Shown here one piece after another: positions 23,059 through 33,279 of a stretch of DNA of 64,000 nt (within the stretch, counting starts at the first letter, position 1; each line of letters opens with the position of its first letter). Source of the DNA: Dipteris shenzhenensis (taxonomy: Eukaryota; Polypodiophyta; Polypodiopsida; Gleicheniales); assembly GCA_047967505.1 (NCBI GenBank), contig CM106540.1; one strand, given 5' to 3'. A program made the translations under genes and the position numbers. The notes beneath the pieces were generated by a model that saw only the letters and a list, made by a program, of their open reading frames with translations, was not told the origin of the DNA and searched no databases.

Positions 23059-23059
23059 T

Positions 23060-24640
23060 TGATTCAACAGCGTCTTTGCGTACGCTTTCCTTCTGCTACA
23101 TTTGGAAAGCTTTTTTGGCTCTTTGGGATTCACCTGCAATGACCGGAGTTCAACTTGTTCATTGCTCTGTGTTTGTGTAACTCTTTTATGGCCGGGGCAA
23201 AATTGAAGAAAAAATACTCAAAAAATTAGCAACTTGGCCGTTTCATGTCAACTACTTATAGTCCAATCTATTTTGGTGACATACATTCAGTTTTACCTGT
23301 CTTTGATCATGTTTGGCAAGGGAGACCTTACATACTTTATGTCAGTCATTATGGAAAGTTTTTGGAGTTCCAAACATGGCCGGAAAAGTTTGAGATTTCT
23401 TTCAATACAACGTCTCTATTTGCCAAGATACATGGGGGTTTAAATATTCTCAGCATTCACGTGCATATATTTGCTCATAGGGGGAAAATGATGCTGCAAT
23501 TTATGCAAGGAGATCAACCTTGGGCTGCCATGATGCGCTATTTGCTTTTACAGATCACCACCTCTGCTTTTGGTTATTGGCAGCCAACTCAGTGGGGTTT
23601 CCTTTTTTGTTGTATTGATGGCAGAATCAAAGGTAGAATCAGTGGGGTTTTCTTTTCTGCTTTATTGATGGCAGAATCGAAGGTTGTCCTTTGGTCTCCA
23701 AAATCTTTTTTGATTGGAAGCATATCCTCTCTCACTTGGAATGGCATGGCCGCCGCCGCGACTCTTTGCAAGGCAATTCTTTACGAGCTGAAAGTACACA
23801 TTAATTAAAGGTCTTTGACCCTCCACTGGCTTTGCAGGAACCCAGACGTTCCTACTTTATTAGTTTCAAAGGGATCTGCTATGTGGCTGATGTGATTCAT
23901 AAGGATGGTACCATGATATATTTTCCTTCGTCGGCTGCCAGACAATATGGTTTAGACATGCATTATTGCCCTCTATGGCATAATATTACTTACATGCTTA
24001 AGTCTTTTCTGCCGGTGCCAAAACTTGAGCTTGAGAATAGGCTTGAAGATTGGACTCTTCATTCCCCAGGTTCATCAGCCCATCCCTTAAGGCTATCCCA
24101 CATTACAGTGTACATTCTTTAAAAAGTTTTGTTGCCCTCACCTTAGGTTTCACATAAGGCAAATCAACTTTGGAACATGAATCGCCCGGCAACGTGGTGG
24201 TAGATGATGCTAGGGTTCTTCCATCTAAGCAGCTCTTGGCATGAAGACATATTGCTCCAGCTGTCTGTCATCACAAATGTTTGGCTCCAAGGGAATCTTT
24301 GCCTCATCTCCTTTGGCATTGTCCACACACCCATGATTTCTTGGGTCTCCTTTGAAAGCGTTTGAGAGCTAGATTTCCTAATGCTATCTTTGGGAAGCAT
24401 TTCTGGCTTTTTGGGATTCACCCATGTAGACAGGGCTTTGAGTTCTTCTTCACTTGGGTTAGTTTACTGGGCACTCTGGACTCATTGGAAGGATAGAAAT
24501 CATAGAGTCTTTGGTGATCCTACTTTTTCCACTTTTCCTTTTTTCTGACACTCTATGCAGCACTCTTTCTTTGATTGTCTGCAAATTCATTACATATACT
24601 ACAATGTATACTTTTCATATAATGAAATCTTTTGTTGATG
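23060..24640 (+). pseudogene. Decayed plant LINE, C-terminal part
   Basis: Frames at 23,245-23,808 and 23,832-24,122 are open but unrecognised. Downstream, near 24,455-24,510, the plus strand reads LVYWALWTHWKDRNHRVFGD, matching the W-x-(I/L)-W-K-x-R-N-x-x-(I/V)-F signature at the C-terminus of many plant LINE ORF2 proteins. A related phrase (GKxFWLFGIH) occurs both at 23,100 and at 24,395, so part of the element may be duplicated. Many stops. Family assignment rests on the C-terminal signature alone. Confidence 0.45.
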
Positions 24641-24699
24641 TATTCTCGAGCTCCCATTTGGGGGAAGCTACTATGTAATATACAACATCAAAATTTTCA

Positions 24700-25900
24700 C
24701 CCAAAAAAGTGTATGTAGCTCTTGTAGCTGTGGTCTTCAAATCCAACAACTCTAACCGAAGCTCATTGATCATCTTTGCAAGATTTGAACCCAAAGTATC
24801 AAGTCAAGGGGGGAAAGAACTTGAAAAGAAGCATGTCGGGGGATAGGAATAGATAGGGGCAAAAGAGGTTGTGCCATGACAAGTTCTAACTATGCTACGT
24901 AGGCTTCCAATACATACAAGGAGGAAGGGGAGAGAGGCCTTTAGAGATTCTATCGAACTTCTTAGCAATAACCCTTGCTTATTCCATGGTAGTGGGTTTC
25001 TTCCACTTTAACTTAACATGGAATTCATCGCTAGCTCTATTGATCATCTAACTCAACACATATTGAGCCATTCTAGAGTAAACCTTCATTGTTAGTCTAC
25101 ATCCCTATAAGGCACTCCAAAAGAATAGCAGCTCGATCCACATGTTAACACAATGTTTCTCCTTCCTTTGTCTCGTACCGTAACTGGCCACTCGCAGATA
25201 TGCACATCTCGGGTCTTCCTTCTTGCACAATGCTCCGCAAGAGCTGCAACCAACTTTGCTTAATCCCCTTAGCTTGCTTCTTGGTTCGTCATTTCAGTAA
25301 AACAATACACTCTTTTGTGTTTTCACCCATCTTTCCATAAAAGACAAGAATCTCTACCATTTTCTCCCACTTTTAAAAAAAGGGAAGAAAAAGAGAAGTA
25401 GAAAGGAAAGATACAAAATCACTACAAGAAGTATGGATCTTCTCTGTCAACCTTAAAAGCAGGGTGCTCCACCTTTATTGCTTGATGTAGGATGAAGTTA
25501 CACCATTGATTCCCATGTGAAAAATGAACGAAATGATACAATCATATTCAAACTAACACATTCTATAACATATGATCTCACCAATAGATAGAGCTTGCAA
25601 AAATACATATTTTTCCTTTCTACACCTCTGGAATTTGAAACTCCCATAAAAATTTATAAAATTTTGAAAATGAATACAGTCCCCAAAAAATGTCATGGGG
25701 GGATCACTTTTACAACTGGCATAGCCCGAAAACATCCCCAGTGATCTGCTTAAATAGAGTTGAAGAACTCAAAAAAATTGAGCACTTATGCCTTTCATAG
25801 TACCTCAAAACTCCTTTTCTGTAAAAAGATATGGCCTCTTATAGCAACCACGTGGCATATGATGGAGCCTCCACTTGTCAAGTGTGTTGGATCTCTCATG
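24700..25900. other. AT-rich DNA without a recognisable gene
   Basis: No frame here exceeds about 60 codons and no motif, LTR end or RNA gene is visible. Confidence 0.6.
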
Positions 25901-25929
25901 TGTCATGCAGAGGGTTGACACTTGCCTTG

Positions 25930-26790
25930 AGGAAAACAAGGAGCCGCTGAGAGAAGGGAGTGAAGGGAAAGTGGTCTGAGTGCAGTCGAGCTATATGTTG
26001 AGGTTGAGAGGAGGGGGTGCAGGTGAGTGATGAGGCCAAGCAACAAGAGTGACAGAAAGGGCAGTTGTCAGGGAGGGGTTGGTAGTATTGAGAGGCCGAG
26101 AGGGGTTGGGAATCGTTGAGTGAAGGGAGAAGCAAAGGGAGGTGAGGGGTGGTGGAGAGGCTGAGATGCTCTGAGAGGGGGCAGGAAGATGCGTCTGAAG
26201 GAGAGGTTATGTGAGTGACGGGAGTGGAGACATTAGAGGGGGGTATGGTGGACTGAGAGCACTATGAGGGGGCAGGGGAGAGGGGAGGGAAGAGTCAGAG
26301 TGGCATTGGAGGTGAAGGGGGATGGTGGACTGAGAATGCTGTGAGGGGCAGGCTGCAGAGAAGCCGGCGAGAGGGGAGGGGAGAGTTTATGTGGAAGGGA
26401 GGGTGATGGGAAGGCTAAGATCACTATGAGGGGGCAAGTTGGAGAGAAGCCAGTGAAGGGGGCAGCGGCCAAGGGGAGGGGAGAGTCTGTGTGGAAGGGA
26501 GGGTATTGCAGGTGAGGGGGTTACTACCGAGACAACAGTCAGGAGGGAAAAGAATGATGAGAGGGGCGACAAGTCACAAAGGGGGCAGGGAGAGAAGGAA
26601 AAGGGGGAGGCAAGGTCATTGTTGAAGAGGTAACATCTGAGAGGGGAGCGAAGGATGAGAGGGGAACAGGAAGAAAGAGTCATGAAGGGAGGGGGAAGGG
26701 GGGGGAGTACATTGGTAGCCCAAAAGGAGGACCGTGGAATCACAAGAATGGGTGGAGGTTCGATCTCTGCTAGCAATCCATATAATGGAC
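25930..26790. repeat. Purine-rich imperfect minisatellite
   Basis: The plus strand is almost entirely G and A. Longer phrases recur, for example GGAGGGGAGAGT(C/T)T(G/A)TGTGGAAGGGAGGGT at about 26,372 and 26,475, and CTATGAGGGGGCA at about 26,262 and 26,425. The unit is 100-130 bp and diverged. The Pro/Ser-rich minus-strand frames across it are compositional artefacts. Confidence 0.75.
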
Positions 26791-26794
26791 CAAT

Positions 26795-26960
26795 GAGGCA
26801 TTACCATACAAGGAAGAGAAGCAGGGATTCAATTGGAGGACAAGGAGCAGGAGGGAAATATACACATGGGGAGGGAATGGTGAAAGTCATGGTGGGAGTG
26901 GGAGGGAAAAGGAGAGACTCCATGAGGGAAGGGAAAGACCCTCCATAGCTTAATTGGATG
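26795..26960. repeat. Dispersed repeat, copy 2
   Basis: This matches 19,815-20,035, sharing GAGGGAAATATACACAT and the terminal CATAGCTTAATTGGA. Here it directly follows the purine-rich minisatellite. Confidence 0.7.
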
Positions 26961-27640
26961 GGCTGTGCCATTGCAGGCTGAGGGCCACCCCTCAGCTCGC
27001 CTGGCTGCCGAGCCCCTTTGCACCTCTGGTTTTCTGGTCATGTGCCAGCGCAGTGAGCCTGGCAGCTGGTTGCTGGGGTCGTGTGCAGGTTATGCGTTCG
27101 TGGAGGCTCATCCAGCCTGCCCGAGAAGATTGTGCAGGGCAGGAGCAGCTCTTAGACTCCACCCCTGCCCTTAGGCCATTTTGCGGCTGTTTGTGGCCCC
27201 TCTGGACTGGTTTGCTTGGTGGCTGCATTGTTCAAGTGATTGGCTAGCTTGGGAGCGAGGTTGCCACTGGCTTTTATTGAAGGTGCTGCTCGTCGCTCTT
27301 CTTGGGAGCAGCCTATATCTTCTTATCAGGAGGAGGTGTTGGAGGCCCGTGCCTTTTCAGGGCTGTTTTGGTGCTTTTGTTGTGCTGGCCTTCCAGTCGG
27401 CTAGCCTTTGGCGGGATGTTGCCCCTCTTTGCCCTATTTACCTCCCTCTCCACCTTTTTCCCTTCCTTTCAGCAGCGAAGACTTTGTGTTGGTTATTGTG
27501 CGGACTGAATTTCAGCGGTGACCGTTGGTTTGGCAGAGGAGCTCAAATGGCAGCATCCTCGACTCCCCAAACTATGAAGGTTCTTCTCTCCCCAAAGACA
27601 AGCAATAGGTGAAGAAAGCAATCAAGTCAATTCAAGACAA
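26961..27640 (+). other. GC-rich segment with unrecognised frames
   Basis: Base composition becomes GC-rich. Overlapping plus-strand frames (26,954-27,247; 27,181-27,612; 27,302-27,508) are rich in Leu, Ala, Trp and Cys and match no family I know. It could be the 5' part of the non-LTR element that follows, but no domain supports this. Confidence 0.35.
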
Positions 27641-28178
27641 AGCGATCGTGGGCCGGATAGTCGGACTTATGCCTACGAGAAGCCTGGTGTGAGATTGGAT
27701 CCAGGCGAGTTTAGCACTCGATGTGGTGACCACATAGGAGGTTACCATCTATGGGAGGGGGGTTTTCCTTCTCCAACTGAATTCTCCTGACACCACCAGG
27801 ACCCTAGTGGAGTGGATCCCTCTCCTATCCCTCTCTTGCTGGGCCTGCACTTGGTTTACTTCATTCCATGGTAGCATGTTTCACTTGGTTTACTTCATTC
27901 CATGGGGCGGCTCTTTGACTCCTTGGTCCGCCCAGCTGGAATGTATGGCAGCCCTTGTTGGGGGCCAGACTTATTGGATACAGAGAGTGGGCACAGGTGA
28001 AATGGCTACAGGTTCTCATGCTATCACGGATGATTCGTAGCAAGCCATCCGTTCCTCACCAGATCATTCAGGCTTTTGGGTCATCTCCATTACAGCTAGA
28101 TGCTGCATTTCAGGTTATCACATATCTATACCGAGTCCAAGAGTATGGGGATTACTCTTCCGGACGTAGCAACAGGGG

Positions 28179-28919
28179 GTGACCAGAGATGCTGGTATAT
28201 GCACACACAGAGAGATGGTTTGGAGACTGAGGCTCCACATGGACAGACTCCCTCCCTTCCAGTACAATATGGACGCTCCGTTTTCTCCCCTCATGTCACA
28301 CGATGTCAACCAGGTAATCTGTGAGGATCTCTTACAGCTACACACATTCCGGACTTGGTTGGGACCGAGCGAACTCCCTGTGAAGCTTAGCTTCTACAGA
28401 GATCATCGTTTACATATCATAGAGGAGGGTTTCATTGACCCACTAGGATACACACAGATCCACTTACCCCACTCACTGAGGATCTCTATTGGGCAGTTCT
28501 GGGTCTCTTCACATAGACTTTGTATCGAGAGCGGCAGAGCAAAGCGCCTACCCAGGGAAAGGCGTTTATGCACATTATGTGACATGCAGGAGGTTAAGAC
28601 GGAGGAGCACTTCATCTTCAGGTGTCCCGTTTACTATGAGATCCGAGGGCATTTCTATTGCCTCTTCAAAGATAGCTATGGGGTTTTGTCCCGATTCCTC
28701 TCCTATCCAGATCAGAGATGCTTGGTAGGCTTCATTCATGAGGTAGTCTCGCACCACGAGAGGATACTTCGATCACGAAGACAGGAGCTGACCTCTTCCT
28801 TGGCATACCCCTCTCAGAGCTCTATCAAAGAGTTCTTTCAGCCATATCACCTGGACTCCCCCGAGACAAGACCTCGACATGATCGGGACCCAGAGCCAGT
28901 GACTCGACAGCTCAGATAG
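28179..28919 (+). CDS. Non-LTR element A, C-terminal zinc-binding region
   Basis: This is the longest clean frame of element A (246 codons, no internal stop); the real protein began further upstream. It contains PVKLSFYRDHRLHIIEEGFI, then HSLRISIGQFWVSSHRLCIE and a zinc-binding motif CTLCDMQEVKTEEHFIFRC (C-X2-C-X12-H-X4-C) near 28,572-28,628. That motif is typical of the tail of non-LTR ORF2 proteins, where it is thought to bind RNA or the target. A basic tail follows (SPETRPRHDRDPEPVTRQLR). Element B encodes a decayed version. The first Met is unlikely to be a genuine start. Confidence 0.75.
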   Translation: MTRDAGICTHREMVWRLRLHMDRLPPFQYNMDAPFSPLMSHDVNQVICEDLLQLHTFRTWLGPSELPVKLSFYRDHRLHIIEEGFIDPLGYTQIHLPHSLRISIGQFWVSSHRLCIESGRAKRLPRERRLCTLCDMQEVKTEEHFIFRCPVYYEIRGHFYCLFKDSYGVLSRFLSYPDQRCLVGFIHEVVSHHERILRSRRQELTSSLAYPSQSSIKEFFQPYHLDSPETRPRHDRDPEPVTRQLR

Positions 28920-29106
28920 AGGACGGACGCGCTTACACTTGGGGATATTCCCTCCATGTTTTGCGTCAGCCGACAGGGGTTATTGTAGGCCTTGTTAGAA
29001 GTAGAGCTATAACCAAGAGACGTCATAGGACCGCACCCTCGAGTGGTCGACAACACTTTATCTCGGTGACTTCATGCTTCCAGTGCCTCATCCACCCCTG
29101 ATGTCT

Positions 29107-29142
<36 letters not shown>

Positions 29143-29160
29143 CGCTGGTGATGATGATGT
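29107..29160. repeat. (GAT)n microsatellite
   Basis: About a dozen GAT triplets followed by imperfect ones, within the 3' UTR of element A. It encodes poly-Ser on the reverse strand, which is not a gene. Confidence 0.93.
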
Positions 29161-29315
29161 GACTGATATGTAGTCGACCACCGACATGACTATGTTGTAC
29201 TCAGTATTCAGTACTACCATTTTGCCTTTTTTTGCATTCTGCATTGGTGTGGATGCTCGTCTAGTAGCTCACAGCTTGCTTGTGTTAGGATTTTCACAGT
29301 CTCATAGATCCATCG

Positions 29316-29328
29316 GTCTTCCGAAGAC
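29316..29328 (+). other. Element A 3'-terminal hairpin
   Basis: GTCTT-CCG-AAGAC forms a 5-bp stem and is followed by TTTAATTAAC and the (TTTC)n tail. Element B has the same stem with a different loop (TTC). Retention of the stem while the loop differs suggests a structural role in copying the 3' end. Confidence 0.6.
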
Positions 29329-29369
29329 TTTAATTAACTTTCTTTCTTTCTTTCTTTCACCATTAATGA

Positions 29370-29834
29370 CATGGACATGACCCATCATGTGCTTTGCTTT
29401 CCATTGATGCTCTGGATTCTCGGGGCTCCCGAAGGAATATCCTATCATCCTTCACTCCATTGGGAGAGCTATTGGCATGGTGGTGGAGCTGCCACCTCAA
29501 ACAACATCATTAGTGGTAGTAAATGACGGAATCCCTAGACTCAAGCTAATAGTGGAGAGCCTTGGGTCCCTCCCAGAGGAGATCCTTCTTGAGACCCTTG
29601 ATGGTGGAGAGTTTAGATAGTGTACTGAGCTTCCAGGCCAATGCTTTATGATGCAAATAGATGGGGCACTTGGCTCTGGATTTTGTCGGAGAGGTGCGGC
29701 CAGGACTTCTTCATAGCCTCGACAGGAGCAGAGGGTTGTTGGCCTAGATAGAGCACAGTCGGATCCGAACAGAGGATGGAGTCCCAAACCCCAACCCTCA
29801 ATAGGGACTTGGACCAATTTGGGCAATTAAGGCA
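29370..29834. other. Unassigned spacer between elements A and B
   Basis: A 109-codon minus-strand frame (29,497-29,826) is probably a shadow. The plus strand may hold the upstream coding part of element B, but I see no RT motif before about 29,835. Confidence 0.4.
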
Positions 29835-29854
29835 CTCTATGAGAGGGTCTTACT

Positions 29855-31240
29855 ATTGGGGTCAAATAGGATTGTCCACTATTAGGAACTCTATTTGGCC
29901 TCTACATTGACAGGCTTGAGACCTTTGTCGGGACACTACAGGGGGCTGGATGCTCTTGCATTGGCTCCTTGATCTAAATTCTCCTCTATGTGATCTTACT
30001 CTCTCTTCAATTGAAGGCCTCCAATGACACCTCGATGCACTCTAAACCTTCTGTGAGACACATGCTCTCAAGGTCAATGTTAGAGCGTAGTTTATACTCT
30101 ATAGATTATCGGTGGAGGTCATTGCATCCTATAAATATTTGGGGATTCTTTTCTCTAGCTCGATTTTCACAATGCAACCAACCACGCAGGCCTAATTGAG
30201 CACATGATGCACCACACTTGCTAAACTTGAAATAGTGCTTCACTCTCATTACAGGATCCCTGGACCAAGTCTTTTCTCTTTGACTCCTTGGTCCCCCCAA
30301 CATGCATGTATCGTAGTGGGGCTTGATTTACCAAAGGTAGATTGAGCCCAAGCAAGAAGGCTCTATGTTCTCTTATTGTCATAGATGATCTGTAGTAAAC
30401 CATCAGTCCCATACCAAATCCTTTTGACTGAGTTTGAGGTACCCCCAACCAAGTCTTTTCTCTTTGACTCGTTAGCCCCCCTAGCAAGCATGAATGGCAA
30501 TCCTTGCTGGAGTCAAAGCTAGACTGGGCCAAAGTGGAGAGGCTTTAGGTTCGCTTATTGTCATGGATGATCCATAATAAGCCGTCAACCCACACCACTT
30601 CATTTTGGTTGAGTTTGGGTACCCTGACTATAACTTGACGTAGCTTTCTAGGTGATCACATAGCTCTATAGAGTCAGGTATTATGGTTCCTCGACCTCAA
30701 CTAACACACGTACCATGGCTAGCCTTATCCTCGTCCATAACACTAGCAGCTGGGGGCGATCAGAAGTGTTATTGTGCTCATACATGCAGATGGTTTGAGA
30801 GCCTGAGATTCACATATGGATAGGTTGCCCCCCTTTCAATATAACCTTGAGACCCCTTCTGTCCCACTCACTTTACCACAGCTAGCCAAGTTATTTGAAT
30901 AGCTATAGAGACAATTGCTTATGGATAACAGAGGAGGCTTCATCAATCTACTAGGATACACACAAATACACCTCCCCACTCTTTGAGGAATTTGATTGAG
31001 CGATTCCGTGTTTCCTCGCACCAGCTACGAATTGAGACCGGATAGGCTAAGTAGGGAATACCTAGAGAGGGCCACATTTGCACTCTATGTGATCTACAAG
31101 AGATTGAGCCATATCATTTTTCTTTTAGATGCCCTGTGTACTATGAGATCCGAGGTGGTCATCAATGTCTCTTTAGAGGAATGGGTTTAGACACCTCTCT
31201 AGCCTCTAGTGTCACTCCTATCGAGGACATCTAGAAGTAT
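29855..31240 (+). pseudogene. Element B reverse transcriptase and zinc-binding tail
   Basis: The RT motif before the catalytic box reads GVK-stop-DCPL, where functional members have K-Q-G-C-P-L. TAG at 29,867-29,869 is therefore a CAG to TAG change and Gly has become Asp. LFGLYIDRLETF identifies the clade shared with the minus-strand fragment at 49,870-50,071. The catalytic YADD is not preserved near 29,985. The C-terminal region repeats element A's RFRVSSHQLRIETG, CTLCD and RCPVYYEIRG phrases in broken frames. It once copied element RNA and is now dead. Confidence 0.7.
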
Positions 31241-31789
31241 TTATTCATGAGGCACCATGACATAGAGACTAGATGCCTAGGGCACATAGATGAGATCAGG
31301 GTGCTCAGTCAAATTCCACTCAGTGTGGTTGATGAATTTTCCCAGTCAAATAGCACAAACCAGCAGGCCCCAGGGAGGCGCCGTAGGCAAAGCCCAAGCG
31401 AGAGATACGACATACCCTTCCATGTGTCGATGCAAATTAGGCTTGGGGATCTAATCTCCATGTTTACCAGCCCAAAGGCATGGCCGATGGGTGTAATAGT
31501 GGCACTTGTGCAATGCAGGGCCACAACTAGGAAACCACGGTTGACCATGACCGTCGCTAGTGCTCTATCATGGGTTTTATGCGGCCGCAGCCTGCTTCAT
31601 CAGAGCCTCTCATGGACTTATACAAAGGACCACCACAATGTCCCCACAACACAGCTTTTGTCTTTTCCATGGACTCTGACACTTTGTACTAGCATTTTAT
31701 GTTTATGTTGTACTTGTCTTGGTTGCAGATGCCTACTTAAAGGCTCCGACTATTTAGCTCATTGCATCTGTTGTTTAAAAGACCCTTTG

Positions 31790-31802
31790 GTCTTTTCAAG
31801 AC
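31790..31802 (+). other. Element B 3'-terminal hairpin, copy 1
   Basis: GTCTT-TTC-AAGAC, followed by TTTAATAAA and the CT tail. The stem is identical to that of element A. Confidence 0.6.
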
Positions 31803-31808
31803 TTTAAT

Positions 31809-31811
<3 letters not shown>

Positions 31812-31854
<43 letters not shown>
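31812..31854. repeat. (CT)n tail, copy 1
   Basis: About 21 uninterrupted CT units at the 3' end of element B. It replaces poly(A) and parallels the (CTTT)n tail of element A. Confidence 0.93.
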
Positions 31855-31857
<3 letters not shown>

Positions 31858-31874
31858 CACCCCGCCACCCCTAA

Positions 31875-32190
31875 GTGGCACTTGTGCAATGCAAGGCCAC
31901 AACTAGGAAACCACCGTCGACCATGACCGTCGCTAGTGCTCTATCATGGGTTTTATGTGGCCGCAGCCTGCTGTTACATCATCAGAGCCTCTCATGGACT
32001 TATACAAAGGACCACCACAATGTCCATACAACACAGCTTTTGTCTTTTCCATGGACTCTGACACTTTGTACTAGCATTTTATGTTTATGTTGTACTTGTC
32101 TTGGTTGTAGATGCCTACTTAAAGGCTCCGACTATTTAGCTCATTGGATCTGTTGTTTAAAAGACCCTTTGGTCTTTTCAAGACTTTAAT

Positions 32191-32228
<38 letters not shown>
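31875..32228 (+). mobile_element. Second 3' end of element B, tandem copy
   Basis: The last 355 bp of element B (from GTGGCACTTGTGCAATGCA) are repeated almost identically, ending in hairpin 32,172-32,184 and a (CT)n tail at 32,194-32,228. Both copies are followed by AGCCACCCCGCCACCCCTAA (31,855-31,874 and 32,229-32,248). This fits either a 5'-truncated insertion with a 20-bp target duplication or a simple tandem duplication of 374-376 bp. Confidence 0.85.
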
Positions 32229-32231
<3 letters not shown>

Positions 32232-32248
32232 CACCCCGCCACCCCTAA

Positions 32249-32880
32249 GCACACACCCTGCCATCCCCCAACCTACCTCTAGCTCCACCATCCCCTTAGC
32301 CTAGTGCCTAGCCTAGGCCCCTATCCCGACACCTAGCCTACCCCCTAGTCCCTACCACGTTGCCTTGACCCAAGCCTACGCGGAAGCCCTGTTGTGAGCC
32401 GCGAATCTGTGCGGGGGGCTGCTAAGTGCTGTGCCTACACATCGACCTGCCAAAGCTTCACAGGAGAGTGCAAGAGTGCAAGAACCCGCACTTGGCCTGC
32501 AAGAAGCCCTCTCGGGACTGCTCGTCACTGATCCACATCCAAGAACCACCGTCCAGATCAAGAAAACGACAACAGAATTCAAGAAAGTGTCTGGCGACTC
32601 CAGAATAGTACCTGACTGCTCCAAGAAAGTGCCTCGGGCTGCAAGAAACACTAGATGATCAAAACCAAGAGCCGAATCAATAGTCGAATCAAGGAAAAGG
32701 TAAAAAAGGAAGCTTCAGCAAAAATACAATGCATCTTTGAAAGGGGAAACGGGAAGAAGGGCAGAAAAGGACTACCAGCATACTTGAAGGTCACCCAGGG
32801 CAGTAATAATGTGAATATACTGTCTATTTCTGCACTGCCACACACAGTCCACGTAAGCCTATAAATTTACTGCATTATCA
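32249..32880. other. Unassigned segment with short frames
   Basis: C-rich flank followed by frames at 32,431-32,658 (75 codons) and 32,655-32,864, neither recognised. A TATAAATT at about 32,860 lies 40 bp upstream of the next ORF but this is weak promoter evidence. Confidence 0.35.
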
Positions 32881-32899
32881 TACAATTGGCTGAGACACC

Positions 32900-33262
32900 A
32901 TGCCTACAAGAGCGGAAGTAGAAGATACATGGGGCAAACTAGATTTGGAGACAGCCATGGCAGCACTCTCTACAGGGACAGCTCACAAAGGTACTACACA
33001 GGTACTCACATGCCTCAACAAAATCTGCCTCGTGCTGATAGAAAAAATAGACAACTTGGAGGCCACCAATGTGGCCCTATTGGCTGAGAAAGCGCATGTG
33101 GGCATGACACTAGCTGAGATTAGGAAACAAGGTGGGAAGGTACAAGAAGAATGGAGGAAGGAGAAGGCCAAGAAAGAAGAACCACTAAGGTCAAACATCA
33201 TGCTGATAACCAATGCGCATGGATTATGCAAAAACCAAACACAGTGCTTTACACACTCATAG
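32900..33262 (+). CDS. Unrecognised 120-codon coiled-coil-like ORF
   Basis: ATG at 32,900 opens MPTRAEVEDTWGKLDLETA. The middle reads VLIEKIDNLEATNVALLAEK with heptad-like Leu/Ile spacing, followed by a strongly charged KVQEEWRKEKAKKEEPL. The composition suggests a soluble coiled-coil protein or a small gag-like protein. A TATA-like sequence lies upstream. I recognise no family, and decayed element sequence on both sides makes a host gene unlikely. Confidence 0.35.
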   Translation: MPTRAEVEDTWGKLDLETAMAALSTGTAHKGTTQVLTCLNKICLVLIEKIDNLEATNVALLAEKAHVGMTLAEIRKQGGKVQEEWRKEKAKKEEPLRSNIMLITNAHGLCKNQTQCFTHS

Positions 33263-33279
33263 TTTGTGTGTAACTTTTG

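Larger units (their letters stand above)
27805..29358 (+). mobile_element. Non-LTR retrotransposon A, 3' part
   Basis: This is a 3'-terminal fragment: a thumb-like region with SLTPWSAQLECMAALVGG (27,905-27,960), then the C-terminal ORF at 28,179-28,919, a 3' UTR, hairpin 29,316-29,328 and a (CTTT)n tail at 29,337-29,358. Element B next door shares all of these landmarks. The family lacks poly(A) and ends instead in a pyrimidine microsatellite. A small direct repeat (TTGGTTTACTTCATTCCATGG at 27,850 and 27,885) interrupts the upstream frame. The left limit is approximate. Confidence 0.75.
29835..31854 (+). mobile_element. Non-LTR retrotransposon B, decayed
   Basis: In order: RT palm (GVK-stop-DCPLLGTLFGLYIDRLE, 29,860-29,915), an RT thumb region with a YKYLGI-like block near 30,130, two copies of an SLTPW(S/L)... 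block (30,270 and 30,460), and the C-terminal zinc region (ICTLCDLQEIE...F-RCPVYYEIRGG, 31,076-31,160). A 3' UTR, hairpin (31,790-31,802) and a (CT)n tail of about 43 nt (31,812-31,854) close it. Stops and frameshifts are frequent. It is a sibling of element A in the same orientation. Confidence 0.75.

Noticed and set aside
25896-26776. Pro/Ser/Leu-rich minus-strand ORFs
   Set aside because: Antisense of the purine-rich minisatellite; compositional artefacts.
28403-28757. Minus-strand ORFs overlapping element A
   Set aside because: Shadows of the plus-strand ORF that carries the zinc-binding motif.
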